From Streptococcus uberis (GTDB lineage: Bacteria; Bacillota; Bacilli; Lactobacillales; Streptococcaceae): DNA of 64,000 nt. The notes under the pieces are model-generated. The model was not told where the DNA came from. It saw nothing but the letters and a program-made list of their open reading frames with translations, and ran no database searches. Within the stretch, counting starts at the first letter, position 1. Every line of letters starts with the position of its first letter. The stretch covers positions 1,273,001 to 1,337,000 of the forward strand of contig NZ_LS483397.1 of assembly GCF_900475595.1 (NCBI RefSeq), in the 5' to 3' direction. Made by a program: the position numbers and the translations under genes. This document shows positions 44,799 through 55,835 of the stretch, piece by piece.

Positions 44799-45013
44799 CA
44801 GTCTTCAATCTCTATTTCGCTACCATCAGCTTGCATGACTTTTACCAATGTCTTTTCAGCATTTTGTAACGTTTTTTGCAAGTCTTTTGACAAAATCATA
44901 CCTTTTTGAAATTCAGCAATTGCCTCTTCTAAAGGCACTTCACCACTTTCTAACTTTGAAACGATCGTTTCTAATTCCTGTAAACGTTCTTCAAATGTTT
45001 TTTTAGTTGCCAT
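44798..45013 (-). CDS. xseB: Exodeoxyribonuclease VII small subunit
   Basis: 71 residues with the family signature [33 protein letters not shown], forming a helical hairpin that binds XseA. It overlaps xseA by 11 bases and ispA by one base. Confidence 0.97.
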
Positions 45014-46331
45014 TTTTCACCTCTACTTCTATTTGTCCATCACGCATTTCAATGGCCAACAAATCACCAGTTGAAACGTCTTTGACGGACGAAATTATCT
45101 TATCTTCTTGTCTTACAATACTATAACCACGCGCAACTATTCGCTTTGTATCCAATGTTAAAAGTGCATCTTGTGCCTTTTCAAAGCGTGTCCTTAACTG
45201 ATCAAATTGTTTTTGCATGTCAACATTTAGCCACTGATTTAAGGTCATCAGCCGTTCTTGGTAGCGATTAATTGTTGATAATAAATTCATGGTTTGCAAG
45301 CGATGACTGACAGTCATTTCTGCCTGTCTACTATCTGAGAGTTTACTCTTGATACTGTTTAATAAACTATTATGCAATCGGTCTATTTTTTGGAGATAGG
45401 CATCATATAAACGCTCAGGTTGCCTAAAAATAACCGATTGACCCAAGACCATGACCTGATCCCGTTTTTGGTGAAGCAACCTCAAAGTCGCCTGGTAAGA
45501 TCTATTTTGTCGTTCACTAATCCACGAAATAATATCAGCTTTTGTAACTGGAGTTGCCAATTCTGCTGCAGCTGTGGGTGTTGCTGCTCTGCGATCAGCT
45601 ACAAAATCCGATAAAGTAACATCAGTCTCGTGGCCAACACTTGAAATAATGGGTAATTGTGATGCGAAAATGGCATGAACCACAATTTCCTCATTGAAGG
45701 CCCATAAATCTTCAATGGAACCTCCACCACGTCCGACAATTAATAAATCCAAATCTTCTCTTTGATTGGCTTTCGAAATATTGGCTACGATTTCTTCTGC
45801 AGCCCCTTCGCCTTGAACTTTTGTTGGAAAGAGTAAAATCTCAACTCCAGGAAAGCGACGAGAAATGGTTGTAATGATATCTCGAATGACAGCACCACTT
45901 GGACTAGTTATGACACCGACTTTCTGAACAAACTGTGGCAAATCTTGTTTATGCTTATCGTCAAAGAAACCTTCGTTAGTTAACTTTTTCTTCAATTGTT
46001 CGAATTGGATGGCAAGTGCTCCAATACCATCTGGTACTGCTTCCTCAATAATAATAGAATATGACCCTGAGGGTTCATATATCTGAACTCTACCAATGAC
46101 ATTTATTTTCATGCCTTCTTCCAAATCAAAAGCTAATCTTTTATAGGCACTTGCCCACATAGTTGCCTGAATAACAGCATTTTCATCTTTTAAAGAGAAA
46201 TATTGATGATTGGGACGTTTTCGAAAATTCGAGACTTGACCTGTCAAATAAACGCGTTCTAAGTAAGGATCTCGGTCAAATTTCATTTTAAGATACTTGG
46301 TAAGATGCGATACACTTAAATAGTCTGACAT
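45003..46331 (-). CDS. xseA: Exodeoxyribonuclease VII large subunit
   Basis: 442 residues: an N-terminal OB fold ([23 protein letters not shown]), the catalytic core with [14 protein letters not shown] and [20 protein letters not shown] and [26 protein letters not shown], and a C-terminal coiled coil. The ATG at 46329-46331 ([10 protein letters not shown]) has AAGGAGG upstream. It heads a probable nine-gene chain down to ypmS. Confidence 0.96.
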
Positions 46332-46381
46332 TTTTCCTCCTTTCCATTTCAAGTCGTATATACACGATATTTACAAATGCA

Positions 46382-46411
46382 ATTATATCATTTTTCTAGC
46401 TAAATAGTCAG
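46382..46411 (-). promoter_or_regulatory. xseA operon promoter
   Basis: CTGACT (46406-46411), 18 bases, extended -10 TGATATAAT (hexamer 46382-46387). Confidence 0.55.
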
Positions 46412-46421
46412 TAACAAGACG

Positions 46422-46446
46422 AAAAAAGGGCCTTTATAGGCCCCTT
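46422..46446 (-). terminator. folD terminator
   Basis: GGGCC/GGCCC core stem with a 6-base loop, followed by six T on the minus strand. Confidence 0.8.
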
Positions 46447-46472
46447 AGATTACAATCTGCGTTTAATTTTCA

Positions 46473-47327
46473 TTATGAACTGACACTTCTGAGTGCTGAT
46501 TGATAGGTTTGTTCCAATAACATCGTGATAGTCATTGGTCCTACACCACCTGGTACAGGAGTAATATAACTTGCTTTACGTGATACTTCCTCAAAAGCAA
46601 CATCACCAATCAGTTTACCATTGTCATCTCGATTCATTCCCACATCAATGACAACAGCCCCATCTTTGACATATTCTTCTGTTACAAAATGACCTTGCCC
46701 AATGGCAACTATTAAGACATCAGCTTCGCTGCTTATTTTTGATAAGTTTCGAGTTCTTGAATGTGTTAAAGTAACCGTAGCATTTTTATCCAAGAGTAAT
46801 TGTGCCATCGGTTTACCAACAATATTCGAACGTCCAATAATAACAGCATGCTTTCCTTCCAAATCAATTTGATACTCACTAAGCATTTCCATAATTCCTG
46901 CTGGTGTACAAGGAACCATAATAGGGCGACCAGACCAAAGATGCCCTGTATTCATAGGGTGGAAACCATCAACATCTTTATGGGGATCAATTTCTAAAAT
47001 AATGCGCTTTTCATTAATATGTGTAGGAAGGGGAAGTTGAACTAAAATCCCATGGATACTCTCATCTTTATTATAACGATGGATGATTTGAATTAATTCT
47101 TCCTGACAAATAGATTCTGATAGTCGAATGGTTTCACTTTTAAAGCCTGCGGCAATAGCTGAGCGTTCTTTGTTTCTAACATAAACTTGACTTGCTGGGT
47201 TGTCTCCAACCAGTATCACCACAAGACCTGGTACAATACCAAATTCTTGTTTCAAATCCTCAACCTTTTTAGCCAATTGAGATTGCATTTTTTGAGCTAA
47301 AGCTTTTCCATCAATAATTTGTGTCAT
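46473..47327 (-). CDS. folD: Bifunctional methylene-THF dehydrogenase/cyclohydrolase
   Basis: One-carbon metabolism: 5,10-methylene-THF to 10-formyl-THF. At 284 residues it has catalytic YVRNKERSA (Tyr, Lys), [21 protein letters not shown], the NADP-binding [14 protein letters not shown], and [14 protein letters not shown] at the end. The ATG at 47325-47327 ([11 protein letters not shown]) has AAAGGAA upstream. Monocistronic. Confidence 0.97.
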   Translation of the reverse strand: MTQIIDGKALAQKMQSQLAKKVEDLKQEFGIVPGLVVILVGDNPASQVYVRNKERSAIAAGFKSETIRLSESICQEELIQIIHRYNKDESIHGILVQLPLPTHINEKRIILEIDPHKDVDGFHPMNTGHLWSGRPIMVPCTPAGIMEMLSEYQIDLEGKHAVIIGRSNIVGKPMAQLLLDKNATVTLTHSRTRNLSKISSEADVLIVAIGQGHFVTEEYVKDGAVVIDVGMNRDDNGKLIGDVAFEEVSRKASYITPVPGGVGPMTITMLLEQTYQSALRSVSS

Positions 47328-47360
47328 GCAAGGATTCCTTTTCAAATGTAATTGCATATT

Positions 47361-47366
47361 ATTATA
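47361..47366 (-). promoter_or_regulatory. folD extended -10 element
   Basis: TGATATAAT immediately after the T-run of the preceding terminator; no good -35. Confidence 0.5.
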
Positions 47367-47367
47367 T

Positions 47368-47397
47368 CAAAAAAAAGAAGGAAAATAACCTTCTTTT
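47368..47397 (-). terminator. Terminator of the ABC pair
   Basis: AAAAGAAGG/CCTTCTTTT stem, 7-base loop, T-run on the minus strand. Confidence 0.85.
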
Positions 47398-47430
47398 GAT
47401 TTTAGAGTGATATCAACTGATTATTCTAAT

Positions 47431-48165
47431 TTATAGAACCTTACTCAAAAAATCTTTTGTCCGGCTTTCTTGAGGGTTTTCAAATAAGTTTTTTGGAGAA
47501 CCTTCTTCAACAATTACCCCTCCATCCATAAAAATGACACGGTCAGCAACTTCTTTTGCAAATCCCATTTCATGCGTAACAATAGCCATTGTCATTCCAG
47601 ATCTAGCTAAATCTTGCATTACAGTCAAGACCTCACCTACCATCTCAGGATCTAATGCTGATGTTGGTTCATCAAATAGTAAGACATCTGGATCCATTGC
47701 TAAACCACGGGCAATAGCAATCCTTTGTTGCTGCCCCCCTGAAAGACTTGCTGGATAAGCATTTGCTTTTTCCAGTAAACCGACTTTTTCCAATAGTTCA
47801 TAAGCTTTTTGCTCTGCTTCACTTGTCGATAATCCTTTTGTTTTGATTGGGGATAAGGTGATATTTTCTAATACCGTCATATTTGGAAACAGGTTAAACT
47901 GTTGAAAGACCATTCCCATTTTTTCTCGCATTTTAAAAATATCATTTTTCTTATCTGTAATGTCTATTCCTTCAAAGGTAATGCGTCCCTTGGTCGGTTC
48001 TTCAAGAAGATTCATACTTCTAAGCAGTGTTGATTTTCCTGATCCAGAGGGACCAATAATGACTAATACTTCGCCTTGTTCGATCCTTAAATCAATCCCT
48101 TTTAAAACCTCATTTTTCCCAAAGTATTTATGGAGGTTTTCAATATGAATTAGTGTATCACTCAT
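47431..48165 (-). CDS. Polar amino acid ABC transporter, ATP-binding protein
   Basis: 244 residues with Walker [11 protein letters not shown]-loop [17 protein letters not shown], signature LSGGQQQR, Walker [15 protein letters not shown] and the switch His in THEMGFA. It is of the GlnQ/ArtP/TcyC type. Its ATG overlaps the permease stop by four bases. No binding-protein gene adjoins it, so substrate assignment is open. Confidence 0.93.
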   Translation of the reverse strand: MSDTLIHIENLHKYFGKNEVLKGIDLRIEQGEVLVIIGPSGSGKSTLLRSMNLLEEPTKGRITFEGIDITDKKNDIFKMREKMGMVFQQFNLFPNMTVLENITLSPIKTKGLSTSEAEQKAYELLEKVGLLEKANAYPASLSGGQQQRIAIARGLAMDPDVLLFDEPTSALDPEMVGEVLTVMQDLARSGMTMAIVTHEMGFAKEVADRVIFMDGGVIVEEGSPKNLFENPQESRTKDFLSKVL

Positions 48166-48851
48166 GCTTTTTTAACTCCTTGTCCCATCTTGTTTTCTAA
48201 AATCGTTAATAAATAGGATAAAACCGTTGTCACCATCAAATAGTAAAATGCCGCAAATAACAATGGTGTAATTGGTAAATAGGTTGACGTTACTACTGTT
48301 TGAGCCCCATTCCACAACTCCATGACACCGATAGTTTGTAAAAGTGCACTATCTTTGATGATTGTAATAAATTCATTTCCTAAAGCAGGTAAAATGTTTT
48401 TAAAGGCTTGTGGCAAAATAACATAACGCATTGCATTTTTCGGTCTAATTCCTAACGAATATGCCGCTTCAAGTTGTCCTTTTGGAACAGCTTCAATTCC
48501 AGCACGTACAATTTCAGAAATATAGGCTCCACTATTTAATGAAATGATAATAATACCTGGCAATAACCTTGAAAAATCTAAATCCAAAACACCAAAATTG
48601 ACAGTTGGCATATTATTAAAATGCATCCATGCAAATGCAATCATAATCTGTACAACCATTGGAGTGCCACGAAAAATCCAAACATAAAAATTGGCTAACC
48701 ACTTCAAGGGAGTAAATGAACTACGCTTGACAAAAGTGATCAAAACCCCAATAATCGTGCCAAAAAAAACGACACAGGCAGAAATCATTATTGTGACTAT
48801 GACACCATAGTTGAAATAAGCCCAATATTCAGGCAAAAAAGAAAAATTCAT
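48162..48851 (-). CDS. Polar amino acid ABC transporter, permease
   Basis: 229 residues with about five membrane segments, the HisM-type [15 protein letters not shown] start, and the EAA loop ([46 protein letters not shown]). No fused substrate-binding domain is present. AGGATGATAG precedes the ATG. It pairs with the ATPase downstream. Confidence 0.93.
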   Translation of the reverse strand: MNFSFLPEYWAYFNYGVIVTIMISACVVFFGTIIGVLITFVKRSSFTPLKWLANFYVWIFRGTPMVVQIMIAFAWMHFNNMPTVNFGVLDLDFSRLLPGIIIISLNSGAYISEIVRAGIEAVPKGQLEAAYSLGIRPKNAMRYVILPQAFKNILPALGNEFITIIKDSALLQTIGVMELWNGAQTVVTSTYLPITPLLFAAFYYLMVTTVLSYLLTILENKMGQGVKKA

Positions 48852-48892
48852 TCTATCATCCTACAATCTAATTTTTTAAAATAATAGAAATA

Positions 48893-48921
48893 ATTATAAC
48901 ATCTTATGAATAAAAATACAA
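48893..48921 (-). promoter_or_regulatory. Promoter of the ABC pair
   Basis: TTGTAT (48916-48921), 17 bases, extended -10 TGTTATAAT (hexamer 48893-48898). Confidence 0.65.
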
Positions 48922-48934
48922 CGTTTTTTGACAT

Positions 48935-48959
48935 AAAAAAAAGCTTACCCAAGTAAGCT
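48935..48959 (-). terminator. Terminator of the DUF1797 gene
   Basis: AGCTTAC/GTAAGCT stem, loop TTGG, T-run on the minus strand. Confidence 0.85.
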
Positions 48960-48977
48960 CAATCTTAGTCTATTTTC

Positions 48978-49208
48978 TTAGTATAATAAATCGTAAATTT
49001 CCATTGCAATTAAATCAATACTATCAAATGAATATGATTCACGTGCTTCTACATCGCGCAAGGTAAAGACTGGTCCATTTTCAGGATCATTTGCAAAAGA
49101 AACTTCCGCAACGACAACACCCTCACGTTCAAAATTTCTTTTTAAGTTGCCACCATCGTTGACCATCAATTCTAAACGATTGATGATTCTCACTAAATGT
49201 GATTCCAT
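48978..49208 (-). CDS. DUF1797 (YkuJ family) small protein
   Basis: 76 residues beginning MESHLVRIINRLELMVNDGG and ending SYSFDSIDLIAMEIYDLLY, matching the small cytoplasmic YkuJ-like family of unknown function. AGGAGAACGG precedes the ATG. A TGTTAAAAT extended -10 at about 49241-49246 is its likely promoter. Divergent from clpE. Confidence 0.85.
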   Translation of the reverse strand: MESHLVRIINRLELMVNDGGNLKRNFEREGVVVAEVSFANDPENGPVFTLRDVEARESYSFDSIDLIAMEIYDLLY

Positions 49209-49366
49209 TTCCGTTCTCCTATTCGTTTATTATCCCTATTATTTTAACATAAAAATAACTAAACAAACACTAAAATAACTATTTTTCTTGAATTTTATGC
49301 CCTTTTTCAATCGAAAATACAATTATCACTCTAAGTCACTAAGTGCTAAAATTCTGAACTTTTTAC

Positions 49367-49448
49367 TTGATTTCCTTTTTGGAGGTGCTATAATATGAGT
49401 ATAAAGTTTGACCATTTTTGACTAAATGTTTTGACTTTTATTCTGACC
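49367..49448 (+). promoter_or_regulatory. clpE promoter with CtsR operators
   Basis: TTGATT (49367-49372), 16 bases, extended -10 TGCTATAAT (hexamer 49389-49394). TTTGACC-ATT-TTTGACT (49407-49423) is an exact CtsR heptad direct repeat. A weaker pair (49430-49448) lies between it and the GGAGG of clpE. Confidence 0.88.
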
Positions 49449-49462
49449 TTTGGAGGTATATT

Positions 49463-51733
49463 ATGCTTTGTCAAAATTGTAAATTAAATGAAGCAACTAT
49501 TCATCTATATACGAATGTGAATGGAAAACAAAGACAGGTAGATCTTTGTCAAAATTGTTATCAAATCATGAAAACAGATACTAATAATCCTATCCTAGGT
49601 GGTCAAAATGGGAAACCACAACAAGATTCGATAAATCCATTCTTTGATGACTTTTTTGGTGATCTCAACAATTTCAGGGCATTTGGTCAATTGCCTAACA
49701 CGCCACCAACTCAATCTGGAGGCGGACAAGGTAATGGGGGACACCGTGGAGGATACAACGGGTCCCAGGCTCAAGCTGCTCAAACGCAAAAACCAAATGG
49801 CCTTTTAGAAGAATTCGGTATCAATGTAACTGATATTGCCAGAAGAGGTGATATTGATCCTGTTATCGGACGCGATGATGAGATTGTTCGCGTCATTGAA
49901 ATTCTAAATCGACGGACTAAAAATAACCCTGTCCTTATTGGGGAACCTGGTGTTGGTAAAACTGCAGTTGTGGAGGGTTTAGCTCAAAAAATTGTAGATG
50001 GGGATGTTCCACATAAATTACAACACAAACAAGTCATTCGATTAGATGTAGTCAGTTTAGTTCAAGGAACTGGCATTCGTGGTCAGTTCGAAGAACGCAT
50101 GCAAAAACTAATGGAAGAAATCCGAAATCGCCAAGATGTCATTTTATTTATTGACGAAATTCATGAGATTGTCGGTGCTGGTAGTGCAGGCGATGGCAAT
50201 ATGGATGCTGGTAACATTTTAAAACCTGCCCTTGCTCGTGGAGAATTACAACTGGTTGGTGCAACGACGTTGAATGAATATCGGATCATTGAAAAAGATG
50301 CAGCACTCGAAAGACGTATGCAGCCAGTTAAAGTTGATGAACCTTCAGTTGAGGAAACCATCACTATTTTAAAAGGGATTCAAAGCAAATATGAAGATTA
50401 CCATCATGTGAAATACAGTCAAGATGCTATCGAAGCTGCTGCTCACCTTTCTAATAGGTATATTCAGGATCGTTTCCTTCCCGATAAAGCCATTGATTTG
50501 CTCGACGAAGCCGGTTCTAAAATGAACTTGACATTAAACTTTGTTGATCCCAAAGAGATTGATAAGAGATTAGTCGAAGCTGAAAACTTAAAAGCGCAAG
50601 CCACTAGGGATGAAGATTTTGAACGCGCAGCTTACTTCAGAGACCAAATTGCAAAATACAAAGAATTGCAAAAACAAAAGGTAGACGACGAAGACACGCC
50701 TATTATCACAGAAAAAACAATTGAAGCCATTGTTGAACAAAAAACCAATATTCCAGTTGGCGATTTAAAGGAAAAAGAACAATCCCAATTGGTCAACTTA
50801 TCAGATGATCTTAAAGCGCATGTCATCGGTCAAGATGATGCGGTTGAAAAGATTGCAAAAGCTATTCGACGTAATCGTGTCGGACTTGGTAGCCCTAATC
50901 GTCCTATTGGTTCTTTCCTTTTCGTTGGACCGACTGGTGTTGGTAAAACAGAGCTTTCTAAGCAATTGGCTATTGAACTTTTTGGATCTGCTGATAATAT
51001 GATTCGATTTGACATGTCGGAATACATGGAAAAACATGCTGTTGCTAAATTGGTAGGAGCGCCTCCAGGATATGTTGGTTATGAGGAAGCTGGTCAGCTG
51101 ACAGAAAAAGTTAGACGGAACCCATACTCACTTATACTTCTGGATGAAGTTGAGAAGGCTCATCCTGATGTGATGCATATGTTCTTACAAGTTTTGGATG
51201 ATGGTCGCTTAACGGATGGACAAGGTCGAACTGTGAGCTTTAAGGACACTATTATCATCATGACTTCAAATGCGGGAACAGGACGCGTTGAAGCTTCAGT
51301 TGGTTTTGGTGCAGCGCGTGAAGGACGTACAAACTCTGTTTTAGGCGAATTAAGTAACTACTTTAGTCCAGAATTTATGAACCGTTTTGATGGTATCATT
51401 GAATTCCAACCATTAAGTAAAGAAAACTTACTCCACATTGTAGATTTAATGTTGGAAGATGTTAATGCTCGCTTATCTCATAACAATATTCATCTTGAAG
51501 TAACAGCTAAGGTTAAAGAAAAATTGGTTGATCTTGGCTATGACCCTAAAATGGGGGCCCGTCCTCTAAGAAGGACCATTCAAGAGCATATCGAAGATGC
51601 TATTACAGATTTCTACTTAGAAAATCCAACAGAAAAAAATCTCAAAGCTATGATGTCAAGTAATGGGAATATTCTTATTAAAGCCATTAAAGCGAAATCA
51701 AGTGAAGAACTGCTTGATATGCCAGTTAAATAA
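49463..51733 (+). CDS. clpE: ATP-dependent protease ATPase subunit ClpE
   Basis: Heat-induced AAA+ unfoldase that works with ClpP. An N-terminal zinc finger (Cys3, Cys6, Cys29, Cys32) is followed by a Gly/Gln-rich linker. Two ATPase modules carry GEPGVGKT and GPTGVGKT, with a UVR-like coiled middle domain ([21 protein letters not shown]) between them. I start at the ATG at 49463 (756 residues, GGAGG upstream). The earlier TTG would overlap the CtsR operator. Confidence 0.97.
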   Translation: MLCQNCKLNEATIHLYTNVNGKQRQVDLCQNCYQIMKTDTNNPILGGQNGKPQQDSINPFFDDFFGDLNNFRAFGQLPNTPPTQSGGGQGNGGHRGGYNGSQAQAAQTQKPNGLLEEFGINVTDIARRGDIDPVIGRDDEIVRVIEILNRRTKNNPVLIGEPGVGKTAVVEGLAQKIVDGDVPHKLQHKQVIRLDVVSLVQGTGIRGQFEERMQKLMEEIRNRQDVILFIDEIHEIVGAGSAGDGNMDAGNILKPALARGELQLVGATTLNEYRIIEKDAALERRMQPVKVDEPSVEETITILKGIQSKYEDYHHVKYSQDAIEAAAHLSNRYIQDRFLPDKAIDLLDEAGSKMNLTLNFVDPKEIDKRLVEAENLKAQATRDEDFERAAYFRDQIAKYKELQKQKVDDEDTPIITEKTIEAIVEQKTNIPVGDLKEKEQSQLVNLSDDLKAHVIGQDDAVEKIAKAIRRNRVGLGSPNRPIGSFLFVGPTGVGKTELSKQLAIELFGSADNMIRFDMSEYMEKHAVAKLVGAPPGYVGYEEAGQLTEKVRRNPYSLILLDEVEKAHPDVMHMFLQVLDDGRLTDGQGRTVSFKDTIIIMTSNAGTGRVEASVGFGAAREGRTNSVLGELSNYFSPEFMNRFDGIIEFQPLSKENLLHIVDLMLEDVNARLSHNNIHLEVTAKVKEKLVDLGYDPKMGARPLRRTIQEHIEDAITDFYLENPTEKNLKAMMSSNGNILIKAIKAKSSEELLDMPVK

Positions 51734-51738
51734 ATGCA

Positions 51739-51768
51739 AAAAAGAGCACCAAATCAGGTGTTCTTTTT
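51739..51768 (+). terminator. clpE terminator
   Basis: AAAAAGAGCACC/GGTGTTCTTTTT stem, 6-base loop. Downstream to 51866 I see only a TATAAT (51842-51847) for the NUDIX gene and a 13-bp direct repeat TTAGTGATTTTTT (51786 and 51827). Confidence 0.88.
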
Positions 51769-51866
51769 GAAATGAAAGGGTATTTTTAGTGATTTTTTTG
51801 AAAAAAAGGAACTTAATTAAGATTTATTAGTGATTTTTTAGTATAATAATTTAAAGGAGGGAGCTT

Positions 51867-52322
51867 ATGACAGTTCCAGTTTTCGGAGATAAAATAGATA
51901 ATCAATCTTATCAAACACGATATGGTGTCTATGCCATTGTTCCAAATTCAAATCAGGATCAAGTTATCTTAGTCCAGGCACCAAATGGAGCTTGGTTCTT
52001 ACCTGGTGGTGAAATTGAAAATGGAGAAAACCATCATACAGCTCTCGAACGTGAATTAAAGGAAGAGTTAGGATTTAAAGCAGACTTGGGTAACTACCTG
52101 GGACAGGCTGATGATTATTTCTACTCTCGCCATCGAGACACCCACTTTTATAATCCAGCATTTTTTTACCATGTAAAATCCTATCAACGGTTAGGAAATC
52201 CTCTCGAAGATTTTAATCATTTGGAATGGTTTCCAGTAAAAGATGCTATTGAACGCTTAAAAAGAGGCAGTCATAAGTGGGCTGTTGAACAATGGTTGAA
52301 TCAGCATAAAAATCTTACATAA
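51867..52322 (+). CDS. NUDIX hydrolase
   Basis: 151 residues with a complete Nudix box (GGEIENGENHHTALERELKEELGF, about residues 48-71). It hydrolyses a nucleoside diphosphate derivative; which one cannot be told. AAAGGAGG precedes the ATG. It is followed by the DUF1827 gene after 51 bases, so the two are probably cotranscribed. Confidence 0.88.
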   Translation: MTVPVFGDKIDNQSYQTRYGVYAIVPNSNQDQVILVQAPNGAWFLPGGEIENGENHHTALERELKEELGFKADLGNYLGQADDYFYSRHRDTHFYNPAFFYHVKSYQRLGNPLEDFNHLEWFPVKDAIERLKRGSHKWAVEQWLNQHKNLT

Positions 52323-52373
52323 GATGATAGAGTAATATCCTTTTGATTTCAATTTTACTCTTGGAGGAAAATT

Positions 52374-52685
52374 ATGAGACTCATAAATACAACTAGTAGC
52401 CACCCTGAGCTTGTTCAGAACCAATTGCGCAACACTGATGCCCAATTGGTTGAAGTTTATTCAGCAGGAAACACAGATGTCGTTTTCACAAAAGCTCCGA
52501 CACATTATGAATTGCTTATTTCCAATAAATACAGAGCAATTAAAGAAGAAGAATTAGAGGTGATACGCTCCTTCTTCCTAAAACGAAAAATTAATCCAGA
52601 AAAAATTGTTGCTGGTAAATCAAAAACCTTACATACCAATAATTTGATTGAAATTTCCTTTCAAATTAAACCTGAAAAAATATAG
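52374..52685 (+). CDS. DUF1827 family protein
   Basis: 103 residues starting MRLINTTSSHPELVQNQLRNTDA, resembling the streptococcal DUF1827 family. Soluble, mixed alpha/beta by composition, no catalytic motif visible; function unknown. TTGGAGG precedes the ATG. It sits between the NUDIX gene and a strong terminator. Confidence 0.75.
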   Translation: MRLINTTSSHPELVQNQLRNTDAQLVEVYSAGNTDVVFTKAPTHYELLISNKYRAIKEEELEVIRSFFLKRKINPEKIVAGKSKTLHTNNLIEISFQIKPEKI

Positions 52686-52698
52686 TTGCTGAGATTTC

Positions 52699-52728
52699 AA
52701 AACACTTCAAAATTGAAGTGTTTTTTTT
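52699..52728 (+). terminator. DUF1827 gene terminator
   Basis: AAAACACTTC/GAAGTGTTTT 10-bp stem, 6-base loop, run of eight T. Confidence 0.9.
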
Positions 52729-52734
52729 AATTAA

Positions 52735-52783
52735 AAAAAGATTGAAGACACTGTCCCAAAATGGGAACCTCTTCAATCTTTTT
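52735..52783 (-). terminator. ileS terminator, nested hairpin
   Basis: A 14-bp outer stem (52735-52748 with 52770-52783) encloses a smaller TCCC/GGGA hairpin; the T-run follows on the minus strand. Confidence 0.88.
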
Positions 52784-52787
52784 GTCA

Positions 52788-55583
52788 TTAGTTACTTTCA
52801 AATCCTTGAGCAACAGCTTCAGGGAAATTTTCTTCGATAATTTTAGCACTTGCGTCACATACAAAAGCGCCATAAGAACGCATTCTCGTTGTAGGATCAA
52901 CGCGACGAGAGCGTTCGCAAACTTCTCCTACCGCATGGTCAACAGTAAAGGCGACATTTTCGAATGAGATAGCATTTGTTGGTGCATCAGCAAAATCGGC
53001 AATGGTTAATTGCGAAACAATCATTAAGAGTGCAATATCTGAATCGAGGGCAGTTAGTAATGTTTTGACTTCATCACTAGCATAGATTGTCAGATGAGCC
53101 TCAAGTGATTTACCAATAACTTTTTCATTTCTGGCTTCTTCTAATGCTTTTTGAGCTTGTGTGCGTAATGTCATGAAAGCATCCCAGGCAGAAAGAATGT
53201 CTTCTTCGCCTTCAAAAATTTCTGCGACAGGCATTTCTGTCAATTGAACAAATTCTTCCTCTTCAAATTCTAAATAAGACCAAATTTCTTCAGCAGTGTG
53301 AGGTAAAATTGGTGTTAATAATTTAGTAATCTTCACAAGAATATCATAAAATACTGTTTGCATGCGACGACGCGCTAAGCTATTAGCCGCTTCAATATAG
53401 ACCACGTCTTTCGCAAAATCAAGATAGAAGGCAGACAAATCAATAGTAACAAAATTAACAACTGCTTTATAGATAGCCATAAAGTCATAGTTTTCATAAG
53501 AGATGTTAAAGACTTCTACTAACTTGTTAAATTTAATCGTTAAGTATTTATCAACTGGAGCCAACTCTTCATAGGCTACTCTATTTGTATTTGGATTAAA
53601 GTCAGATGTATTTGCAATCAAGAACCGTAAGGTATTTCTGATTTTACGGTAGGTTTCAGAAACTTGACCCAAAATGTCCATTGAAACGCGAACATCATTA
53701 TCTGTATCAACGGATGTTACCCAAAGACGTAAAATTTCAGCACCATATTGTTTCGCAACATCATTTGGTGAAATAATATTGCCTTTTGATTTAGACATTT
53801 TTTCACCTTTACCATCGAGGACAAAACCTTGTGATAAAACTGCTTTATAAGGTGCATGACCATTTACGGCAACTGATGTGATGAGGGATGAATTAAACCA
53901 TCCACGGTATTGGTCAGAACCTTCTAGGTATAAATCTGCTGGATATGATAGTTGTTCACGAGCGTTCATGACTCCATTCCAAGAAGATCCAGAGTCAAAC
54001 CAAACATCCATGATGTCTGTTTCTTTTGTAAATTCACCATTTGGTGAACCTGGGTGACTAAAGCCTTCTGGGAGCAATTCTTTGGCTTCTTTTTTCCACC
54101 AGATAATGGAGCCTTCTTTTTCAAAAAGATTAGCCACATGGTCAGTAACTTCTTTTGTCATAATAGCTGTGCCATCTTCTGCATAGAAAATTGGAAGAGG
54201 TACTCCCCAAGCACGCTGACGTGAAATAACCCAGTCGCCACGGTCACGAATCATATTGTATAGACGTGTTTTACCCCATGATGGGTGGAAGGTTGTCTTT
54301 TCAATCTCATCCAAGATTTCTTGTCGGAAATCTGATACAGATGCAAACCATTGTGGAACTGCGCGCCAAATTATTGGTTTTTTAGTTCTCCAGTCAAATG
54401 GATAGGAGTGGTTAATAACTTCTTTTGCCAGTAAGAGGTCACCAAGTTTTTCAATAACAGTTGGTAAAACTTTATCATAAAATTGACCTTGGAAATCTGG
54501 ACCAGCATTTTCCATCATCATACCGCGCTCATCTACAGTAACGGCTACTTCCAGTTTGTATTTCGTTCCAACATTATAGTCATCTTCACCAAATCCTGGA
54601 GCAGTATGGACAATCCCTGTACCTGAATCTAGAGTAACATGATCACCAAGGATAACTAATTCGTCAACATCACTATCCCATGGATGTTCCGTAACAATAT
54701 ACTCAAGCTCTGAACCTTTATGATGGGATAGAATTTCAAAATCTGTCCAAGCAAATTTAGGGGCTAAACTATCTAATAAGCCTCCTGCAACAAGATATTT
54801 CTTGCTAGTTGAGGCTGGTTGGACAAGGACGTAGTCCATGTCTGGACCTACTGTCAACCCACGCGAAGCTGTGACAGTAAATGGTGTTGTTGTCCAAACG
54901 ACAATATATGAATCTGTATCTAAAATGCCTTTGCCGTCTTTGACTTTATTGGCATAATAAAGAGAAGTTGAATCAATATCATGGTATTCAATCTCTGCTT
55001 CTGCTAATGCTGACTCGGAAGACCATGACCAATAAACTGGTTTGGCACCGCGATAAATATAGCCTTTATCTGCCATTGCCCCAAATACACGAACTTGGTC
55101 AGCCTCATAAGCAGGGTCTAGGGTTACATAAGGATTGTCCCAGTCTGCTGAAACTCCTAGTCGTTTAAAGTCTTGGCGTTGCTTATCCACTTGGCTAAGG
55201 GCATAGTCACGACACATTTCCAAATATTCTGCCAAGTCCATTTCTTTGCGTTTAATGCCTTTTTTAGCTAAAACTTGTTCAATTGGAAGACCATGTGTAT
55301 CCCATCCTGGTACATATGGCGCATTATATCCTGACATAGACTTGGCTCTAACAATGATATCTTTAGAAATTTTATTCAAAGCATGACCAACGTGGATATT
55401 TCCGTTGGCATAGGGAGGACCATCGTGAAGGTGAAATGATGGTTTTCCTTCATTGAGTTTTTGACGTTTTTGGTAGATTTGAGCTTCATCCCAAGCTGCT
55501 TGCCATAATGGCTCTTTGTTGGGAAGTCCAGCTCGCATTGGAAAAGCTGTTTTTCCTAGATTTAATGTCTCTTTTAATTTCAT
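52788..55583 (-). CDS. ileS: Isoleucyl-tRNA synthetase
   Basis: Class I synthetase of 931 residues. HIGH motif HVGH is at 64-67, KMSKS at 595-599, and an editing domain lies between ([30 protein letters not shown]). The C-terminal zinc-finger position reads CERS (889-892) and CDAS (909-912), so one Cys of each CxxC knuckle is Ser. AAGGAG precedes the ATG. It is controlled by an upstream T-box. Confidence 0.97.
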   Translation of the reverse strand: MKLKETLNLGKTAFPMRAGLPNKEPLWQAAWDEAQIYQKRQKLNEGKPSFHLHDGPPYANGNIHVGHALNKISKDIIVRAKSMSGYNAPYVPGWDTHGLPIEQVLAKKGIKRKEMDLAEYLEMCRDYALSQVDKQRQDFKRLGVSADWDNPYVTLDPAYEADQVRVFGAMADKGYIYRGAKPVYWSWSSESALAEAEIEYHDIDSTSLYYANKVKDGKGILDTDSYIVVWTTTPFTVTASRGLTVGPDMDYVLVQPASTSKKYLVAGGLLDSLAPKFAWTDFEILSHHKGSELEYIVTEHPWDSDVDELVILGDHVTLDSGTGIVHTAPGFGEDDYNVGTKYKLEVAVTVDERGMMMENAGPDFQGQFYDKVLPTVIEKLGDLLLAKEVINHSYPFDWRTKKPIIWRAVPQWFASVSDFRQEILDEIEKTTFHPSWGKTRLYNMIRDRGDWVISRQRAWGVPLPIFYAEDGTAIMTKEVTDHVANLFEKEGSIIWWKKEAKELLPEGFSHPGSPNGEFTKETDIMDVWFDSGSSWNGVMNAREQLSYPADLYLEGSDQYRGWFNSSLITSVAVNGHAPYKAVLSQGFVLDGKGEKMSKSKGNIISPNDVAKQYGAEILRLWVTSVDTDNDVRVSMDILGQVSETYRKIRNTLRFLIANTSDFNPNTNRVAYEELAPVDKYLTIKFNKLVEVFNISYENYDFMAIYKAVVNFVTIDLSAFYLDFAKDVVYIEAANSLARRRMQTVFYDILVKITKLLTPILPHTAEEIWSYLEFEEEEFVQLTEMPVAEIFEGEEDILSAWDAFMTLRTQAQKALEEARNEKVIGKSLEAHLTIYASDEVKTLLTALDSDIALLMIVSQLTIADFADAPTNAISFENVAFTVDHAVGEVCERSRRVDPTTRMRSYGAFVCDASAKIIEENFPEAVAQGFESN

Positions 55584-55611
55584 GCCAATCTCCTTTTAGT
55601 TACATGCGTAA

Positions 55612-55822
55612 AATAAAAAAGCCCCGTCTCAAAAAGGACGAAAGCTCGTGGTACCACCTTTGTTTAGAATAATAATCACTATTATTCCCTCTTCGTCCGT
55701 AAGGTGGACTAACCTTCTAACTTAATGAATCGTTTCAGTTAGAATGCTAGAAAATGATAATATATCATCCCAGGGAATGTAGGCCTCTCATCATCACCTA
55801 CTTGCTGTATTTATAGAATGAC
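55612..55822 (-). promoter_or_regulatory. ileS T-box leader
   Basis: The T-box sequence AGGTGGTACCACG is at 55647-55659 on the minus strand. The terminator (about 55613-55646, T-run at 55613-55620) competes with it. Upstream are an 8-bp stem TTCTAACT/AGTTAGAA, a hairpin ATGATA-TAT-TATCAT, and a GTAGG...CCTAC hairpin in the Stem I region. I could not assign the specifier codon with certainty; ATC in TTATCATTT is a candidate. No clear promoter is visible before it. Confidence 0.93.
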
Positions 55823-55835
55823 TATTGTGTTTTTC

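Noticed and set aside
49418..49462. N-terminal extension of clpE from a TTG
   Set aside because: It would translate across the CtsR operator; GGAGG and the zinc finger support the ATG at 49463.
51786..51839. 13-bp direct repeat TTAGTGATTTTTT before the NUDIX gene
   Set aside because: AT-rich and short; chance or promoter wear is as likely as an operator.
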